This document shows positions 1 through 8,939 of a stretch of 64,000 nucleotides of DNA, piece after piece. The stretch covers positions 286,812 to 350,811 of the forward strand of contig CAWFET010000004.1 of the NCBI GenBank assembly GCA_963815045.1, in the 5' to 3' direction. This stretch comes from DASUPK01 sp963815045. GTDB taxonomy: Bacteria; Actinomycetota; Thermoleophilia; Solirubrobacterales; 70-9. How positions within the stretch are numbered: the first letter of the stretch is position 1; the number at the start of each line of letters is the position of its first letter. The notes under the pieces were generated by a model, which did not search any database, was not told the DNA's origin, and saw nothing but the letters and a program-made list of their open reading frames with translations. A program made the translations under genes and the position numbers.

Positions 1-1149
1 GAAGGGCGGCTGGGCGGTGGCCGGGGTGAGCAGCAGGTCGAAGTCTCGGAAGAACGCCTGGATCTTGGCCGTGGCGCCGACCATTCGGTCCTTCACCTTT
101 GCCATCTTGCGATCGCTGAACAGGCGGCCCATCCGGACGAAGCCCTTGGTCTGATCGGAGAGGAGCTCCGGATGCGGCAGGGTGAGCGCCTCGTCCCGGA
201 TCCCTCGGAAGTACATCGGGAAGAAGTCGTTCCTGGCACTGCTCCAGGGCGGCGCCGCCTCCGTCACCTCGTGGCCGAGGGAGCGGAGCAGCTCGATCGT
301 CTCCATGTAGCCGGCCAGCACCTCGGGCGCCTTTCGCACCGGCGTCGCCGTCTTGGTCGTGCAGGCGATCCGCAGCTTGCCGGGCGCGGTCCGGGCAGTC
401 TCCACCAGCGGCCGCTCGAACGGGGGCGGCACGTCAAGGTCGCCCTTCTCCGGCCCGCTCATCACGTCGAGATAGAGCGCGGTGTCGACCACGCTCCGGC
501 TGACGCAGCCGGAGACGGACAGCCCGTACCAGTGCTCGCGGTCCGGCGAGAGCGAGATCCGGTTGCGCTGGGGCTTCAGGCCGAAGAGCCCGTTGAAGGC
601 AGCCGGGTAGCGGATCGACCCGGCCCCATCCGTGGCGTGGGCGATCGCGCACATACCCGCTGCGACCGCGACCCCGCTGCCGCCACTCGAGCCACCGCAG
701 GTCAGCGAGGTGTCCCACGGATTGCCGGTGGCGCCCCAGGTCGGGCTCTCGGTGAAGCCGTAGATCGCCAGCTCCGGGAGATTCGTCTTGCCGAGGATCG
801 TCGCCCCCGCTTCGCGCAGGCGCCGGACGACCAGCGAGTCCGCGGCCGCCGGATCCCCGTAGGCGGCGGTGCCATGGGTGGTCACCTCGCCCGCGTAGTC
901 CACGTTGTCCTTGATAGCGATCGGGACGCCGAGCAGCGGGGCGTCATCACCCTTGGCGAGCCGCTCCTCGGCTCGCTTGGCGTCGGCGCGGGCGCCCTCC
1001 GCCAGCACCACCCTGTAGGCGTTCAACTCCGGGTCGAGGCGGTTGATCCGCTCGAGGTAGAGCTCGACGAGCTCGGTCGGGGAAACCTCCTTGGCGCGAA
1101 CCAGCTCCGCGAGGCGGGCCGCTCCGGCGAAGGCGAGGTCGTCGCTCAT
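1..1149 (-). CDS. Amidase signature family enzyme, C-terminus cut by window edge
   Basis: Amidase-signature hydrolase, which hydrolyses amide bonds with a Ser-cisSer-Lys triad; substrate not predictable. The 383 visible codons run off the left edge. PIAIKDN (about residues 76-82) carries the catalytic Lys, and GGSSGGSG followed by VAVAAG is the Gly/Ser-rich signature with the catalytic serines. The start is an ATG (MSDDLAFAG) at the strand's 5' end. Family members are about 450-480 aa, so some 80-100 residues are missing. It is divergent from the RTX-like gene. A long plus-strand open frame over the same bases is an antisense shadow. Confidence 0.9.
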   Translation of the reverse strand, partial: MSDDLAFAGAARLAELVRAKEVSPTELVELYLERINRLDPELNAYRVVLAEGARADAKRAEERLAKGDDAPLLGVPIAIKDNVDYAGEVTTHGTAAYGDPAAADSLVVRRLREAGATILGKTNLPELAIYGFTESPTWGATGNPWDTSLTCGGSSGGSGVAVAAGMCAIAHATDGAGSIRYPAAFNGLFGLKPQRNRISLSPDREHWYGLSVSGCVSRSVVDTALYLDVMSGPEKGDLDVPPPFERPLVETARTAPGKLRIACTTKTATPVRKAPEVLAGYMETIELLRSLGHEVTEAAPPWSSARNDFFPMYFRGIRDEALTLPHPELLSDQTKGFVRMGRLFSDRKMAKVKDRMVGATAKIQAFFRDFDLLLTPATAQPPF

Positions 1150-1290
1150 GGGGCGCACGCTATCTGTACGCCCCGCCCCGTGCCCCCGGATCAGCCGCAG
1201 GCCACGGGGATCTGAGTTTCGGCAGAAACCGCAACCGGAACCACCCGAAAATGTTCTAGGGCCACACAACGATCCCAGGGAGGGATTCGG

Positions 1291-1986
1291 ATGCGAAAGA
1301 AGACGATGGGACTGATCGTCGTCGCCGCGTTGGCGATGGCTGCAGCGGGGGCCACCGTCGCGCTGGCGGCGACGATCGTCGGCGATGACGGCCCGAACCA
1401 GCTGTTCGGGACGCATGCCGCAGATCAGATCCAGGCCCTTGGCGGGGACGACGCGGTGTTCGCCAAGTCCGGGAATGACCTGATCGATGCCGGGGAAGGC
1501 AACGACACGGTGTTCGGCAGTCAAGGCAACGACGGCGTCGACGCCGGGCCCGGCAATGACATGGTGGATCTCGGGCGAGGCGCTGACACGGCGTTCGGAC
1601 AGGACGGGAACGACGTCCTGCTCGGCCGTCGGGGCGCCGATCATCTGCGCGGGCGCAACGGCGACGACATCGTTCGCGGCGGGCGGGGGCGCGACCATCT
1701 CTTCGCCGGCGTGGGCGTCGACACCGTCTTCGGTGGGCCGGATGACGACGTCATCTACGCGCTCGCCCAGGCGGACGCGGCCACGCCGGGTGGCGACACG
1801 GTCTTCGGGGGACGCGGTCATGACGTGATCCACGTCAACGACGGCGAGTCCGACTCGGTCGACTGCGGCCGCAATCGCGACGTTGCGATCGTCGACCTCG
1901 GCGACCTGGACCAGGTGCGCCATTGCGAGGTCGTCATCCAGCGGGCCCCGAACCCGCACGACAACCAGCAGGAGGTTGGCGCGTAG
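1291..1986 (+). CDS. Secreted RTX-like calcium-binding repeat protein
   Basis: Predicted secreted protein of 231 aa. A basic N-terminus and hydrophobic stretch to about residue 26 (AAAGATVALA) form a signal peptide. The body from about residue 38 to 150 is tandem nonapeptides such as GGDDAVFAK, GNDLIDAGE, GNDTVFGSQ and GNDGVDAGP, the GGxGxDxUx pattern that coordinates calcium in a parallel beta-roll. The C-terminal part contains two cysteines (DCGRNRD, HCEVV) typical of a capping region. A GGGAGGGA ribosome site lies before the ATG. No catalytic domain is visible, so a surface or calcium-dependent structural role is inferred. Confidence 0.85.
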   Translation: MRKKTMGLIVVAALAMAAAGATVALAATIVGDDGPNQLFGTHAADQIQALGGDDAVFAKSGNDLIDAGEGNDTVFGSQGNDGVDAGPGNDMVDLGRGADTAFGQDGNDVLLGRRGADHLRGRNGDDIVRGGRGRDHLFAGVGVDTVFGGPDDDVIYALAQADAATPGGDTVFGGRGHDVIHVNDGESDSVDCGRNRDVAIVDLGDLDQVRHCEVVIQRAPNPHDNQQEVGA

Positions 1987-1989
1987 GGA

Positions 1990-4557
1990 CTAGTGCCGTT
2001 TCTTGTGATGACAGCGGCGGGAGCTGTGAGCCCTGTGCTTCTTGCGGGGCTTGCACTTCCGCCGCTTCTTCGCCACCGCCGAGCCGACGCCGCCTGACCC
2101 CGGCTGATCGGCCGCCGCGTCGGTGATCACCTGGCTCGGTAGGCCGGCATCCTCGCCGGGGCAGAACGGTGGGTCGACCCACTGCTTGTCGGAGAACATC
2201 CGGGTCTGGTCCGCGAAGTAGGGCGAATTGGGATTCTCGGACTGCGAGTAGGTGAGGATCGAGCGGTTGTCGGGGCAGCCCGAGCCGAAGCTGGTCACCA
2301 TCACGAAGCTCGATCCGTGAGGCACGTTCGGATAGCCCGGCTCGCTCGGGTCGCCCGACCAGCTCACGTTGATCGCGTTGAAGTCGCCGTTGGGGTCGCC
2401 GGGGCCCCCGTGGATCGGGATCTTCTCGTCGCCGCGCTTCTCGTACTGATAGCCGCGGAGCGGAGCGTCGAGTGGAATGCCGGCGCTCTGCAGATCCGTG
2501 ACCGCGTCCGCGAGCGACTGCTGGACCTTCGGGCTCGCGGTGTTGAGCCCTGAGGGAGTGTTGACGGGGTCATTGGCGTCGAAGGGCGTCGAGAAGATGG
2601 TCAGGTCGCCGGTCGGCAGGCCGATCGGCAGGCCGCCGGGGGTGGCGAGCGCGCGGGTCGCAAAGCGCCGGAAGAGGATCGAGCCGTTCGAATCCAGGTT
2701 GTCGTGGAGGTCCCAGGCCGCCAGCACCGGGCAGGCGCCGCTGACGTTCACCGGACCGGAGCTGCCCAGCAGGTAGCCGCCCGGCGCCGAGTTGCAGAGC
2801 TGCACGAGCTGGTCGCGCCAGAGCTCTCCCGCGTACTGGCGGTCGTTGAAGACAAGGTCCTGGAGCGACTGACGGGTGAAGGGGTCGCTCGCCGGCTGAT
2901 CCGGCCCGTTGCCGAAGTGCTCCATGACCATCTTCAGCCCGAGCCTGGTCCGCAGCGTTCGCGGAGTCCGCTCGTCCCCGATGATCCGCGCGAAGCCCTC
3001 GAGCGGATGCTCCGGGTTCGAGAGCCAGTAGCTGTCGTTTGAGTTGGTGACGTAGTCGTCGCGGATCAGCGAGGGCAGGTGCGACGGGCCGAAGATCCCG
3101 GGCGCCACCGAATCCGAGTCCGTGTCCCACTCGCACGACGACCGCGACCCGTCGAGGATCGGCAATCCGAGAAGCGCGAAGGTCGCCGCCCCCACGACGG
3201 TGTCGCACTGCTGGGCCTTCGCGTTGGAGACGTTCGGAATCGCGCCCTTGTCGGCGTAGTAAGCCTTGCCGGTGGAGTCCGCGGCGATCGTGTTGACCCA
3301 CGGGATTCCCTCGTAGCGATTCTCGATCTGGTCGAGCTGCTCGACGCTCTGCGCCTCGTTGGTGAAGAAGAAGTGGTTCAGGTAGCGGAAGTTGGTCGCG
3401 TTGACGTCCCCCATCGAGAAGGCGGTGGCCGGCGTCCAGGGCAGCGGAATGCCGGCCAGCGAGTCGACCAGGGGCCCGTGGCTGGTCGAGTAGAGGGTGC
3501 GCGTCTCGGGCTGAAGGCCGCTATCGGTCCGCACCTGCACCGTGACCGGCTCCTGCTCCATGTCCTTCCACTGCCCGTCGTAGAGGTACTGCGTCGGGTT
3601 GAGCGGATTGATGGTCTCCTGGAAGGGTGTGAAGCGGTAGGCGGTCGAGACCGTGTGGCTCCAGGCGAGGTTGTCGGTGTGCCCGATCAGGATCAGCGGC
3701 ACGCCGTAGAGGCTGCCGCCGGAGACGTTGACCTCCCCGGGAATGGTCAAGTGGGACTGGTAGAAGCGCTCTGGCCCGTCCCAGGGGAAGTGCGGATTGC
3801 CGAGCAGCATGCCGCTGCCGTTGGCGGTCGCGTCCTTGCCGAGCGCGATCGCGTTTGAGCCGATCGGCATCTTCAGGTTGGCCTGGAGGCCCTGAGCGAT
3901 CGTGGCCGGGTCGATCGGCAGGGAGGCGCCGCCGGGCGTCTTCTGGTCGGCGATCCCGTCGATCGCGACGGTCCCAGAGGCCAGCAACGCCAGCTGGTAG
4001 AAGCGGCGGTACGCGTCCATCTCGGTGATCGGCCTCACCCAGGCGGCGCCGCGGCAGCGCGGGTCCGGCAGGTTGTCCACGCCGGTGTCCGCGAGGTAGC
4101 GGTTGTAGCCCGCGACGTAGCCGCGAACCCCCTCGCGGATCTCATTCACCGGGCCATCGGGCGGCGGCTGCGCGAGCAGCTTCTCCACGGTGTGGTCGTC
4201 GATGATCCGCTGGTAGAAGAAGTCGGAGTTGAGGTTCTGAGCCGAGAAGCCGTTGCCGCGCTGCAGGTAGCTGCCGTTCGGGCCGAAGGTCCCCTGGACC
4301 CCGTCGCCCGTGTAGCGCGAGCGCTCGCCGCGCACCGTCACGTAGGTCTCGGCCAGCTCGCAGATGTTGTCCTGCGCGATCGAGTAGCCGTAGCCATAGC
4401 CGACGTCGGCGAAGTTGTCGCCGGTGATGTTGGGAATGCCGTGGGCGTCCCGGCTGATCGTCGCCTTGAGCGGCGCTGCGCTTGCCGGCGCCGCGATCAG
4501 CAACACGAGCGCCACGGCAGCGGCGACCGAAAGTCTCAGACTCCTCCCGTAACCCAT
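1990..4557 (-). CDS. Penicillin acylase family protein (S45 Ntn hydrolase) with basic C-terminal tail
   Basis: Large 855-aa secreted N-terminal-nucleophile amidohydrolase precursor. Such enzymes self-cleave into alpha and beta chains and hydrolyse acylated amines (penicillins, acyl-homoserine lactones); the substrate here is unknown. A signal peptide covers residues 1-28 (LIAAPASAA). The autocleavage and nucleophile site is G233-S234-N235-A236, followed by the GNPHFPWDGPERFYQ region and the conserved GHTDNLAWSHT. The last 30 residues are almost entirely Lys/Arg/His with Cys, lying beyond the normal catalytic fold. The same kind of tail occurs on the protein at 6040-6627. It ends next to the convergent RTX-like gene. 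Confidence 0.92.
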   Translation of the reverse strand: MGYGRSLRLSVAAAVALVLLIAAPASAAPLKATISRDAHGIPNITGDNFADVGYGYGYSIAQDNICELAETYVTVRGERSRYTGDGVQGTFGPNGSYLQRGNGFSAQNLNSDFFYQRIIDDHTVEKLLAQPPPDGPVNEIREGVRGYVAGYNRYLADTGVDNLPDPRCRGAAWVRPITEMDAYRRFYQLALLASGTVAIDGIADQKTPGGASLPIDPATIAQGLQANLKMPIGSNAIALGKDATANGSGMLLGNPHFPWDGPERFYQSHLTIPGEVNVSGGSLYGVPLILIGHTDNLAWSHTVSTAYRFTPFQETINPLNPTQYLYDGQWKDMEQEPVTVQVRTDSGLQPETRTLYSTSHGPLVDSLAGIPLPWTPATAFSMGDVNATNFRYLNHFFFTNEAQSVEQLDQIENRYEGIPWVNTIAADSTGKAYYADKGAIPNVSNAKAQQCDTVVGAATFALLGLPILDGSRSSCEWDTDSDSVAPGIFGPSHLPSLIRDDYVTNSNDSYWLSNPEHPLEGFARIIGDERTPRTLRTRLGLKMVMEHFGNGPDQPASDPFTRQSLQDLVFNDRQYAGELWRDQLVQLCNSAPGGYLLGSSGPVNVSGACPVLAAWDLHDNLDSNGSILFRRFATRALATPGGLPIGLPTGDLTIFSTPFDANDPVNTPSGLNTASPKVQQSLADAVTDLQSAGIPLDAPLRGYQYEKRGDEKIPIHGGPGDPNGDFNAINVSWSGDPSEPGYPNVPHGSSFVMVTSFGSGCPDNRSILTYSQSENPNSPYFADQTRMFSDKQWVDPPFCPGEDAGLPSQVITDAAADQPGSGGVGSAVAKKRRKCKPRKKHRAHSSRRCHHKKRH

Positions 4558-4595
4558 CCCGCGGGAGACACTACCTACCTAATAATGATTAGGCG

Positions 4596-5348
4596 CTAGT
4601 TCTCCGAGAGGATCTTGGCCTTCTCGCGCTCGAACTCGATGTCGGTGAGCGCGCCCGACTCCCGCAGCCTCTGAAGGCGCTCCAGCTTTGCAATCTGGTC
4701 GCCGGTGCCGCCAACGGTGCTCGCCGCCGATCCTGTGCCGGTCCCCCAGGGGAGCCTGCTGGCCATCTGCTGCAGCGCGCCCGCCTGGCCGAAGGCGCTG
4801 CTCATCCCGGTGGCGGCCCTGCCGCCGCCGGTGGTGGCCACCCGGGCCTCCGCCTTCGCCCGCTGCTCGCCGCGGTGCGTCAGGTCGTGGACCAGGTACC
4901 GGAGCGACACGAACAGCACCGGGAGCCCCATCACGAGGAACACGCCTCCGACGATCAGGGCGCCGAGCTTGCTGCCGGCGTTCTGCTTGACGGCCTCGTT
5001 GGTGAGCGCGGCGATCAGCGACACCGCCCCGGTGCCGGTGAACGCGATCCCCCAGGCGAAGGCCGGGAACGAGAAGTCGCTCTCGAGATTGAGCGGCCGG
5101 TCCTTGTCCCAGGGCGGATCGCCCCGGTAAGCGAACAGGCCGATACCGATGATCGTGGCGAAGATCGACCCCATCAGAATGAGGATGTCCGTCCCGGTGC
5201 CCGACGGACAGGGCTGGGCGATCTGGTACGGCGTGTTGCCCGAGGCGCACGTCCCGGTCTCGAGCAGCGAGACCAACTTCACGTTGGCGAGGATCAACCC
5301 TCCGAAGAACATCCCGAGGCCGAGCGGCGCTTTGATCAGATAACCCAT
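4596..5348 (-). CDS. Membrane protein with C-terminal SHOCT domain
   Basis: 250-aa integral membrane protein of unknown function. Hydrophobic segments lie at about residues 8-28, 54-73, 98-115 and 127-150. A cytoplasmic Ala/Gly-rich linker leads to a C-terminal SHOCT motif (KLERLQRLRESGALTD then EFEREKAKIL), a short helical domain found at the ends of many bacterial membrane proteins and thought to mediate oligomerisation. The region between the first two segments has two cysteines and could be an extracytoplasmic loop. The ATG start gives MGYLIKAP. No enzymatic motif is visible. Confidence 0.8.
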   Translation of the reverse strand: MGYLIKAPLGLGMFFGGLILANVKLVSLLETGTCASGNTPYQIAQPCPSGTGTDILILMGSIFATIIGIGLFAYRGDPPWDKDRPLNLESDFSFPAFAWGIAFTGTGAVSLIAALTNEAVKQNAGSKLGALIVGGVFLVMGLPVLFVSLRYLVHDLTHRGEQRAKAEARVATTGGGRAATGMSSAFGQAGALQQMASRLPWGTGTGSAASTVGGTGDQIAKLERLQRLRESGALTDIEFEREKAKILSEN

Positions 5349-5497
5349 TCCTTCTCCCAGCGCGGCAGCCTACCCCGGGGGCGTGACCGAAGGCACCGTT
5401 CTTGTAAGAATTCAGCCGTTCGTTGAGGCAAGACGGGTCGCCCGGCCCGCGCAAGGGGAAGGGGCGAAACCGGATTGCGTTTCTGAAAGGAGACGCC

Positions 5498-5851
5498 ATG
5501 CGACCTGCTGATGGAGGGGATGTCGGCAACCCTGACCTCACGGGGCAGCCGCTCGAAATCACCACACGGCGCGACGGTGATTCGGTGACCATCGCGCTCG
5601 ACGGAGAGCTCGACCTGGCGACGGGCGCCAAGCTCGATGCCGCGATTCGCGACGCCGAGGAGAGCGAGATCGGTGCGATCGTCCTCGACCTATCCGAGCT
5701 CTCCTTCGTCGACTCCACCGGCCTCAGGTTCCTCCTGCAGGCCAATGCGAGGCACCGAGCGGACGGCGACCGCCTCACCTTCGTGCCCCCAGAGCACCCG
5801 GGCGTCAAGAAGCTGCTCGCGGTCACGGGTACCACCGAGCTGTTCCGATAG
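5498..5851 (+). CDS. STAS-domain anti-sigma factor antagonist
   Basis: 117-aa single-domain STAS protein of the SpoIIAA/RsbV type, which in its unphosphorylated state binds an anti-sigma kinase and releases a sigma factor. The core beta strands (SVTIALDGELDL), the helix after ATGAKLD and the conserved site DLSELSFVDSTGLRFLL are present; Ser73 in DSTGL is the expected phosphorylation site. I chose the ATG at 5498 because AAAGGAGA lies 4-5 bases upstream; the frame is open further upstream but without a good ribosome site. No partner kinase lies in this window. Confidence 0.88.
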   Translation: MRPADGGDVGNPDLTGQPLEITTRRDGDSVTIALDGELDLATGAKLDAAIRDAEESEIGAIVLDLSELSFVDSTGLRFLLQANARHRADGDRLTFVPPEHPGVKKLLAVTGTTELFR

Positions 5852-5902
5852 GGCTTCGCCTGCGCCGTGGCGCCGTGCTGCACCGTGCGGCGCGGGAACG
5901 CT

Positions 5903-5920
5903 CCTTTGCATGGAAAGCAG
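5903..5920 (+). repeat. Palindromic repeat, type A (single)
   Basis: CCTTTGCATGGAAAGCAGG. One of about a dozen copies of a short hairpin-forming element (core GCTTTGCATGGAAAGC) scattered at 5.9-15.2 kb. This copy follows the STAS gene. Confidence 0.7.
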
Positions 5921-6039
5921 GACCCTCGAAAAGTGCTTATTGACATCCGTACCCCACGCGGGTCTACTACGCAGGTCTTGGGGGAAATGGGAGACGGGGG
6001 TCAGGCAGCACTCAAAGCTGCTCACAGACGGAGGAATTG

Positions 6040-6627
6040 ATGTCAACGAGACTCAAGCTCGCACTGGCGCTTGGCGCCCTGACCCTGCTCCCGGTCGCCG
6101 CCGCTCAGGCCGCAACGACTCACCTCCCCGCCACTTTCATCGGTGCGAACATCACCCCAACCTGCACCTCCGGCAGCGGGGAATTTCCATGTGAGCCGGG
6201 GCGCGTCTATACCAGCCGCCGTATTGAAGTCCACGAAAGTTGTGGTCCCGGCCCAAACAGGGGCATTCCTCAGGGCATCCTTTCCACCCCCAGCCCCCCC
6301 AACGTCTTGGACCCCGGCAAGTACAGCGGGGTGGTCAACGGGAGTGAGGCCGAAGGCGCCAACGTGCACCTAGAGGACCAAACCAGCAATGGGATTTACA
6401 TATTCAATTTTGACCTTTCCCCCAATCAACCTTCATTCACCGGGAAAATGTCGATTCTTCCCACCGGCGCTACAGGAGATACAGGGGAATATTCCGTAAC
6501 CGGGCAACGCTCTGTTGGCCCGATTCCCGGGTGCAGCGCGCCGGCCAAGAAGAAGTGCAAAACGAAGAAGGGCAAGAAGTCCGACGCCCAGTTCGCGAAG
6601 AAGAAGAAGTGCAAGAAGAAGCACTGA
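6040..6627 (+). CDS. Secreted protein with Lys/Cys-rich C-terminal tail
   Basis: 195-aa secreted protein of unknown function. The signal peptide ends near residue 25 (LLPVAAAQAA). The mature part is a beta-rich domain of about 140 residues. The last about 30 residues are a run of lysines with spaced cysteines (AKKKCKTKKGKK, then KKKKCKKKH), like the tail of the penicillin acylase at 1990-4557. GGAGG lies five bases before the ATG at 6040; a TTG one codon upstream is a less likely start. The tail could bind anionic cell-wall polymers, but this is conjecture. Confidence 0.72.
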   Translation: MSTRLKLALALGALTLLPVAAAQAATTHLPATFIGANITPTCTSGSGEFPCEPGRVYTSRRIEVHESCGPGPNRGIPQGILSTPSPPNVLDPGKYSGVVNGSEAEGANVHLEDQTSNGIYIFNFDLSPNQPSFTGKMSILPTGATGDTGEYSVTGQRSVGPIPGCSAPAKKKCKTKKGKKSDAQFAKKKKCKKKH

Positions 6628-6696
6628 GCTCGGTCGGGGGCACCTGAAACGGATGTTCCGTGGTTCCCGTGCCCGAACCAGGCTCGCGGAGTAGCT

Positions 6697-6712
6697 GCTT
6701 TGGACGAGAAGC
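6697..6712 (+). repeat. Palindromic repeat, type B
   Basis: GCTTTGGACGAGAAGC, the second hairpin type of the scattered repeat family, between the gene ending at 6627 and the beta-propeller gene. Confidence 0.7.
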
Positions 6713-6840
6713 GGCGCTCTTCCACGTTCAGACGGCCTTGATAGTCGGCCGAAAGACTCCACGACCTGGCACTCACTAATGAGGCTCGAGCCCAGCGACG
6801 AAGCGAGGCACGCCGGCGAAGCCGGCGTCAGCGTTGGCTG

Positions 6841-7860
6841 GTGGGCGTGGGAGGGCTCGCCGGGGCAGCCATTGTCGCTGTAGCTCTGCTGATCTTAGGC
6901 TCCGGTGGCGGCGGCTCAGCCAACGAAGCGGCGGCGAGGGAGGCGTTCACGGGTCGGTTGCTGATCGCGGACAGAGGAAACAACCGGCTGCTGTTGGTCG
7001 ATGCGGCCAAGCAAGTCCTCTGGCGCTATCCGAGCAAGGGCATGCCCGCTCCCCGGGGAGGTTTCTTCTTCCCGGACGATGCGTTCTTCATCCGTGGGGG
7101 CACGGGCCTGATCTCCAACCAAGAGGACAACGAGACGATCGTGGAGATCGGCTTCCCATCGGGCCACGTCGCCGTTCAGTACGGCCACCCCCACACGGCT
7201 GGCTCACGGCCCGGCTACCTGAATCAGCCGGACGACGCCTACCTGCTCAAGGACGGCACGATCACGGTGGCGGACGCGCAGAACTGCCGGATCCTGTTCA
7301 TCGGCTCCAACGGGCGCCCGGAGTCTCAGATCGGAACCACTGGCCAATGCACGCACAACCCCCCGAGGAGCGTCGCCTACCCGAACGGCGACACGCCGCT
7401 GGCCAACGGCGACTTCCTCGTCTCCGAGGTGCATGGTTCCTACGTCGACGAGTTCACCCGAGCGGGGAAGCTCGTCTGGGGTACCAAGCTGGGGATCACC
7501 TACCCCTCCGATCCGCAGCAGCTGGGCCCGAATCTGTACCTGGTCGCCGACTACACGAAGCCTGGCGGGCTGTATGAGTTCGATAGGGCTGGCAGGATCC
7601 TTTGGTCGTATCACCCGAAGTCAGGATCAGGGATGCTCGATCACCCCAGCCTTGCCGAGCGCCTGCCGAACGGATTGATCGCGGTGAACGACGACTACCG
7701 CCACCGTGTTGTCGTGATTGACCCCAAGCGGCGGCGTATCGTCTGGCAATACGGACACACCGATCAGTCCGGGCGCCGACCCGGATACCTCAAGATCCCC
7801 GACGGCTTCGATCTCCTCGGCCCAGCCAACACGATGCCCACTCACCCGTCCACGGGCTGA
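6841..7860 (+). CDS. Membrane-anchored or secreted NHL/PQQ-like beta-propeller protein
   Basis: 339-aa protein with an N-terminal hydrophobic anchor (about residues 3-22, GAAIVAVALLILGSG) preceded by several in-frame arginines. Repeated blades follow, for example GRLLIADRGNNRLLLVD, GTITVADAQNCRILFI, PNGLIAVNDDYRHRVVVID and RRIVWQYG, the pattern of NHL or arylsulfotransferase-like six-bladed propellers. A binding or scaffold role is likely; no catalytic motif was seen. The GTG at 6841 is uncertain: the frame is open upstream through an Arg-rich stretch without a good start codon. Confidence 0.7.
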   Translation: MGVGGLAGAAIVAVALLILGSGGGGSANEAAAREAFTGRLLIADRGNNRLLLVDAAKQVLWRYPSKGMPAPRGGFFFPDDAFFIRGGTGLISNQEDNETIVEIGFPSGHVAVQYGHPHTAGSRPGYLNQPDDAYLLKDGTITVADAQNCRILFIGSNGRPESQIGTTGQCTHNPPRSVAYPNGDTPLANGDFLVSEVHGSYVDEFTRAGKLVWGTKLGITYPSDPQQLGPNLYLVADYTKPGGLYEFDRAGRILWSYHPKSGSGMLDHPSLAERLPNGLIAVNDDYRHRVVVIDPKRRRIVWQYGHTDQSGRRPGYLKIPDGFDLLGPANTMPTHPSTG

Positions 7861-7903
7861 GAGTCGCCGAGAACCTCGGCATCCGACCAAACCCAGAACC
7901 GCC

Positions 7904-7919
7904 GCTTCTCGTCCAAAGC
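7904..7919 (-). repeat. Palindromic repeat, type B
   Basis: GCTTCTCGTCCAAAGC on the plus strand, the reverse complement of the 6697 copy, in the gap after the beta-propeller gene. Confidence 0.7.
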
Positions 7920-7970
7920 GGCTATCCCGCTGTCGGCCGGTGCTATCGGTTGGGTTGCGGCCGACTTCCG

Positions 7971-8141
7971 CTAGTGAAAAGCCCACCCGAGTGCTGCCGT
8001 GGTTGCGACGAAAACGACAGCCGCGGCCAAGGCGGCAAGCTGCCCGCCGACCGCAAAGTCGAACACGAGGTAGCTGATCAGCCCCGTCATTAAGGCGAGA
8101 GCGATCGCGCCGAGCAACCTGATCGCGCCCTCCACTCTCAC
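7971..8141 (-). CDS. Small two-helix membrane protein
   Basis: A 56-codon frame starting GTG (VRVEGAIRLL) that encodes two hydrophobic helices (GAIALALMTGLISYLVF and QLAALAAAVVFVATTAAL) and ends ALGWAFH-stop. A second GTG two codons upstream (8147) is possible. The arrangement of two helices joined by a short VGGQ turn is typical of small actinobacterial membrane proteins. No ribosome site stands out, and homology cannot be checked here. It fills most of an otherwise empty stretch of about 390 bases. Confidence 0.5.
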   Translation of the reverse strand: MRVEGAIRLLGAIALALMTGLISYLVFDFAVGGQLAALAAAVVFVATTAALGWAFH

Positions 8142-8251
8142 CGGCACGATGGTCTGCTTCCAGTGTCAGGCCAGACCGCAGTGTTCAGCCGGAGCCGCTT
8201 CTCGAGCATTAGTGCGATGAAGAAAGCCGTCCCGCCAGGCGCCGAAGGTGG

Positions 8252-8449
8252 CTAGTTTCGAGTTCCGCCTGCGACGCGATATCCGAGGATCTCCCCGACC
8301 CGCCGATACAGATGGAAGTCCTCGGCACGGGTCGGATACGGCTTGCGTCGCTGCTCCACACGGTGCTCGGAGATGGCCTTTGCGATTGCGGCCAATTTGC
8401 GCTCCGCAACGTTGCGCTCGGAGGTAAGTGTGTGGGTTCCTGAATCCAT
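8252..8449 (-). CDS. Small basic hypothetical protein
   Basis: 65-aa protein of unknown function beginning MDSGTHTLTSERN. It is predicted helical and charged in the middle (ERKLAAIAKAISEHR) with a C-terminal YRRVGEILGYRV segment. Support comes from a GGAGAAGG ribosome site directly before the ATG and from codon use matching the neighbours. Larger frames over the same bases lack ribosome sites. The role is unknown; it lies in the repeat-rich small-gene region. Confidence 0.55.
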   Translation of the reverse strand: MDSGTHTLTSERNVAERKLAAIAKAISEHRVEQRRKPYPTRAEDFHLYRRVGEILGYRVAGGTRN

Positions 8450-8572
8450 TCCTTCTCCCGGTGTTGACTTGCTCCATCACCGCAGGCCGTGCTTAACGCT
8501 CCATAAGGCGGGCGGTAGAGCTCTCTTAGCTGACGCATCGACAAGCTCAGCTAGGTGAGACGCGAGTGGTGA

Positions 8573-8669
8573 TTTCCCATGCAAGCGGGACTACTGCTTC
8601 TCGTCCAAAGTGGCACTCTCAGCTGATGGTTGAAGAGTCGGTCCTGCTCCTGCTTTCACGCGAAGGGAG
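8573..8669 (-). repeat. Composite palindromic repeat A-B plus a type C hairpin
   Basis: On the plus strand TTTCCCATGCAAGCGGGA (8573-8590) is followed by GCTTCTCGTCCAAAG (8596-8610), i.e. a B-A pair on the minus strand. CTGCTTTCACGCGAAGGGAGG (8650-8669) is a degenerate type C copy resembling the perfect hairpin at 61392. Confidence 0.65.
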
Positions 8670-8693
8670 GTCGTAAGAGCACTACCCACGCTC

Positions 8694-8939
8694 TCAGCCA
8701 GCGTTGTCCCTCGGGTTGACTTCACGCTCCTCCAAGAGCTGAAGGATGCGGGCGGTCTGCTCGCGGATCTCCTCGACGCCGCGCATAATCCGCTTGGGCG
8801 GAAAGTCCTCGGGCATCTGCTGGAACATCCGCTCGCAGCCAGCCATGCCGCGCTCATGCAGCTTCAGCTTCGGTATGACTGCGCGGGCAACCAGCACGCC
8901 GACGCCGGTGAGAGCCGCAGCCGTCACTATCCGACTCAT
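8694..8939 (-). CDS. Small membrane-anchored hypothetical protein
   Basis: 81-aa protein with an N-terminal hydrophobic helix (IVTAAALTGVGVLVARAV). A conserved-looking cytoplasmic tail contains CERMFQQMPEDFPPKR and a final helix EQTARILQLLEER. A perfect AGGAGGTGA ribosome site precedes the ATG by four bases, so this is clearly expressed. The CxxMFxxMPxxxPPKR pattern resembles small conserved actinobacterial proteins of unknown function. Confidence 0.72.
   Translation of the reverse strand: MSRIVTAAALTGVGVLVARAVIPKLKLHERGMAGCERMFQQMPEDFPPKRIMRGVEEIREQTARILQLLEEREVNPRDNAG

Noticed and set aside
172..1215. 347-aa plus-strand open frame
   Set aside because: Arg/Ala-rich antisense shadow of the amidase gene, which has clear GGSSGGSG and Lys motifs on the minus strand.
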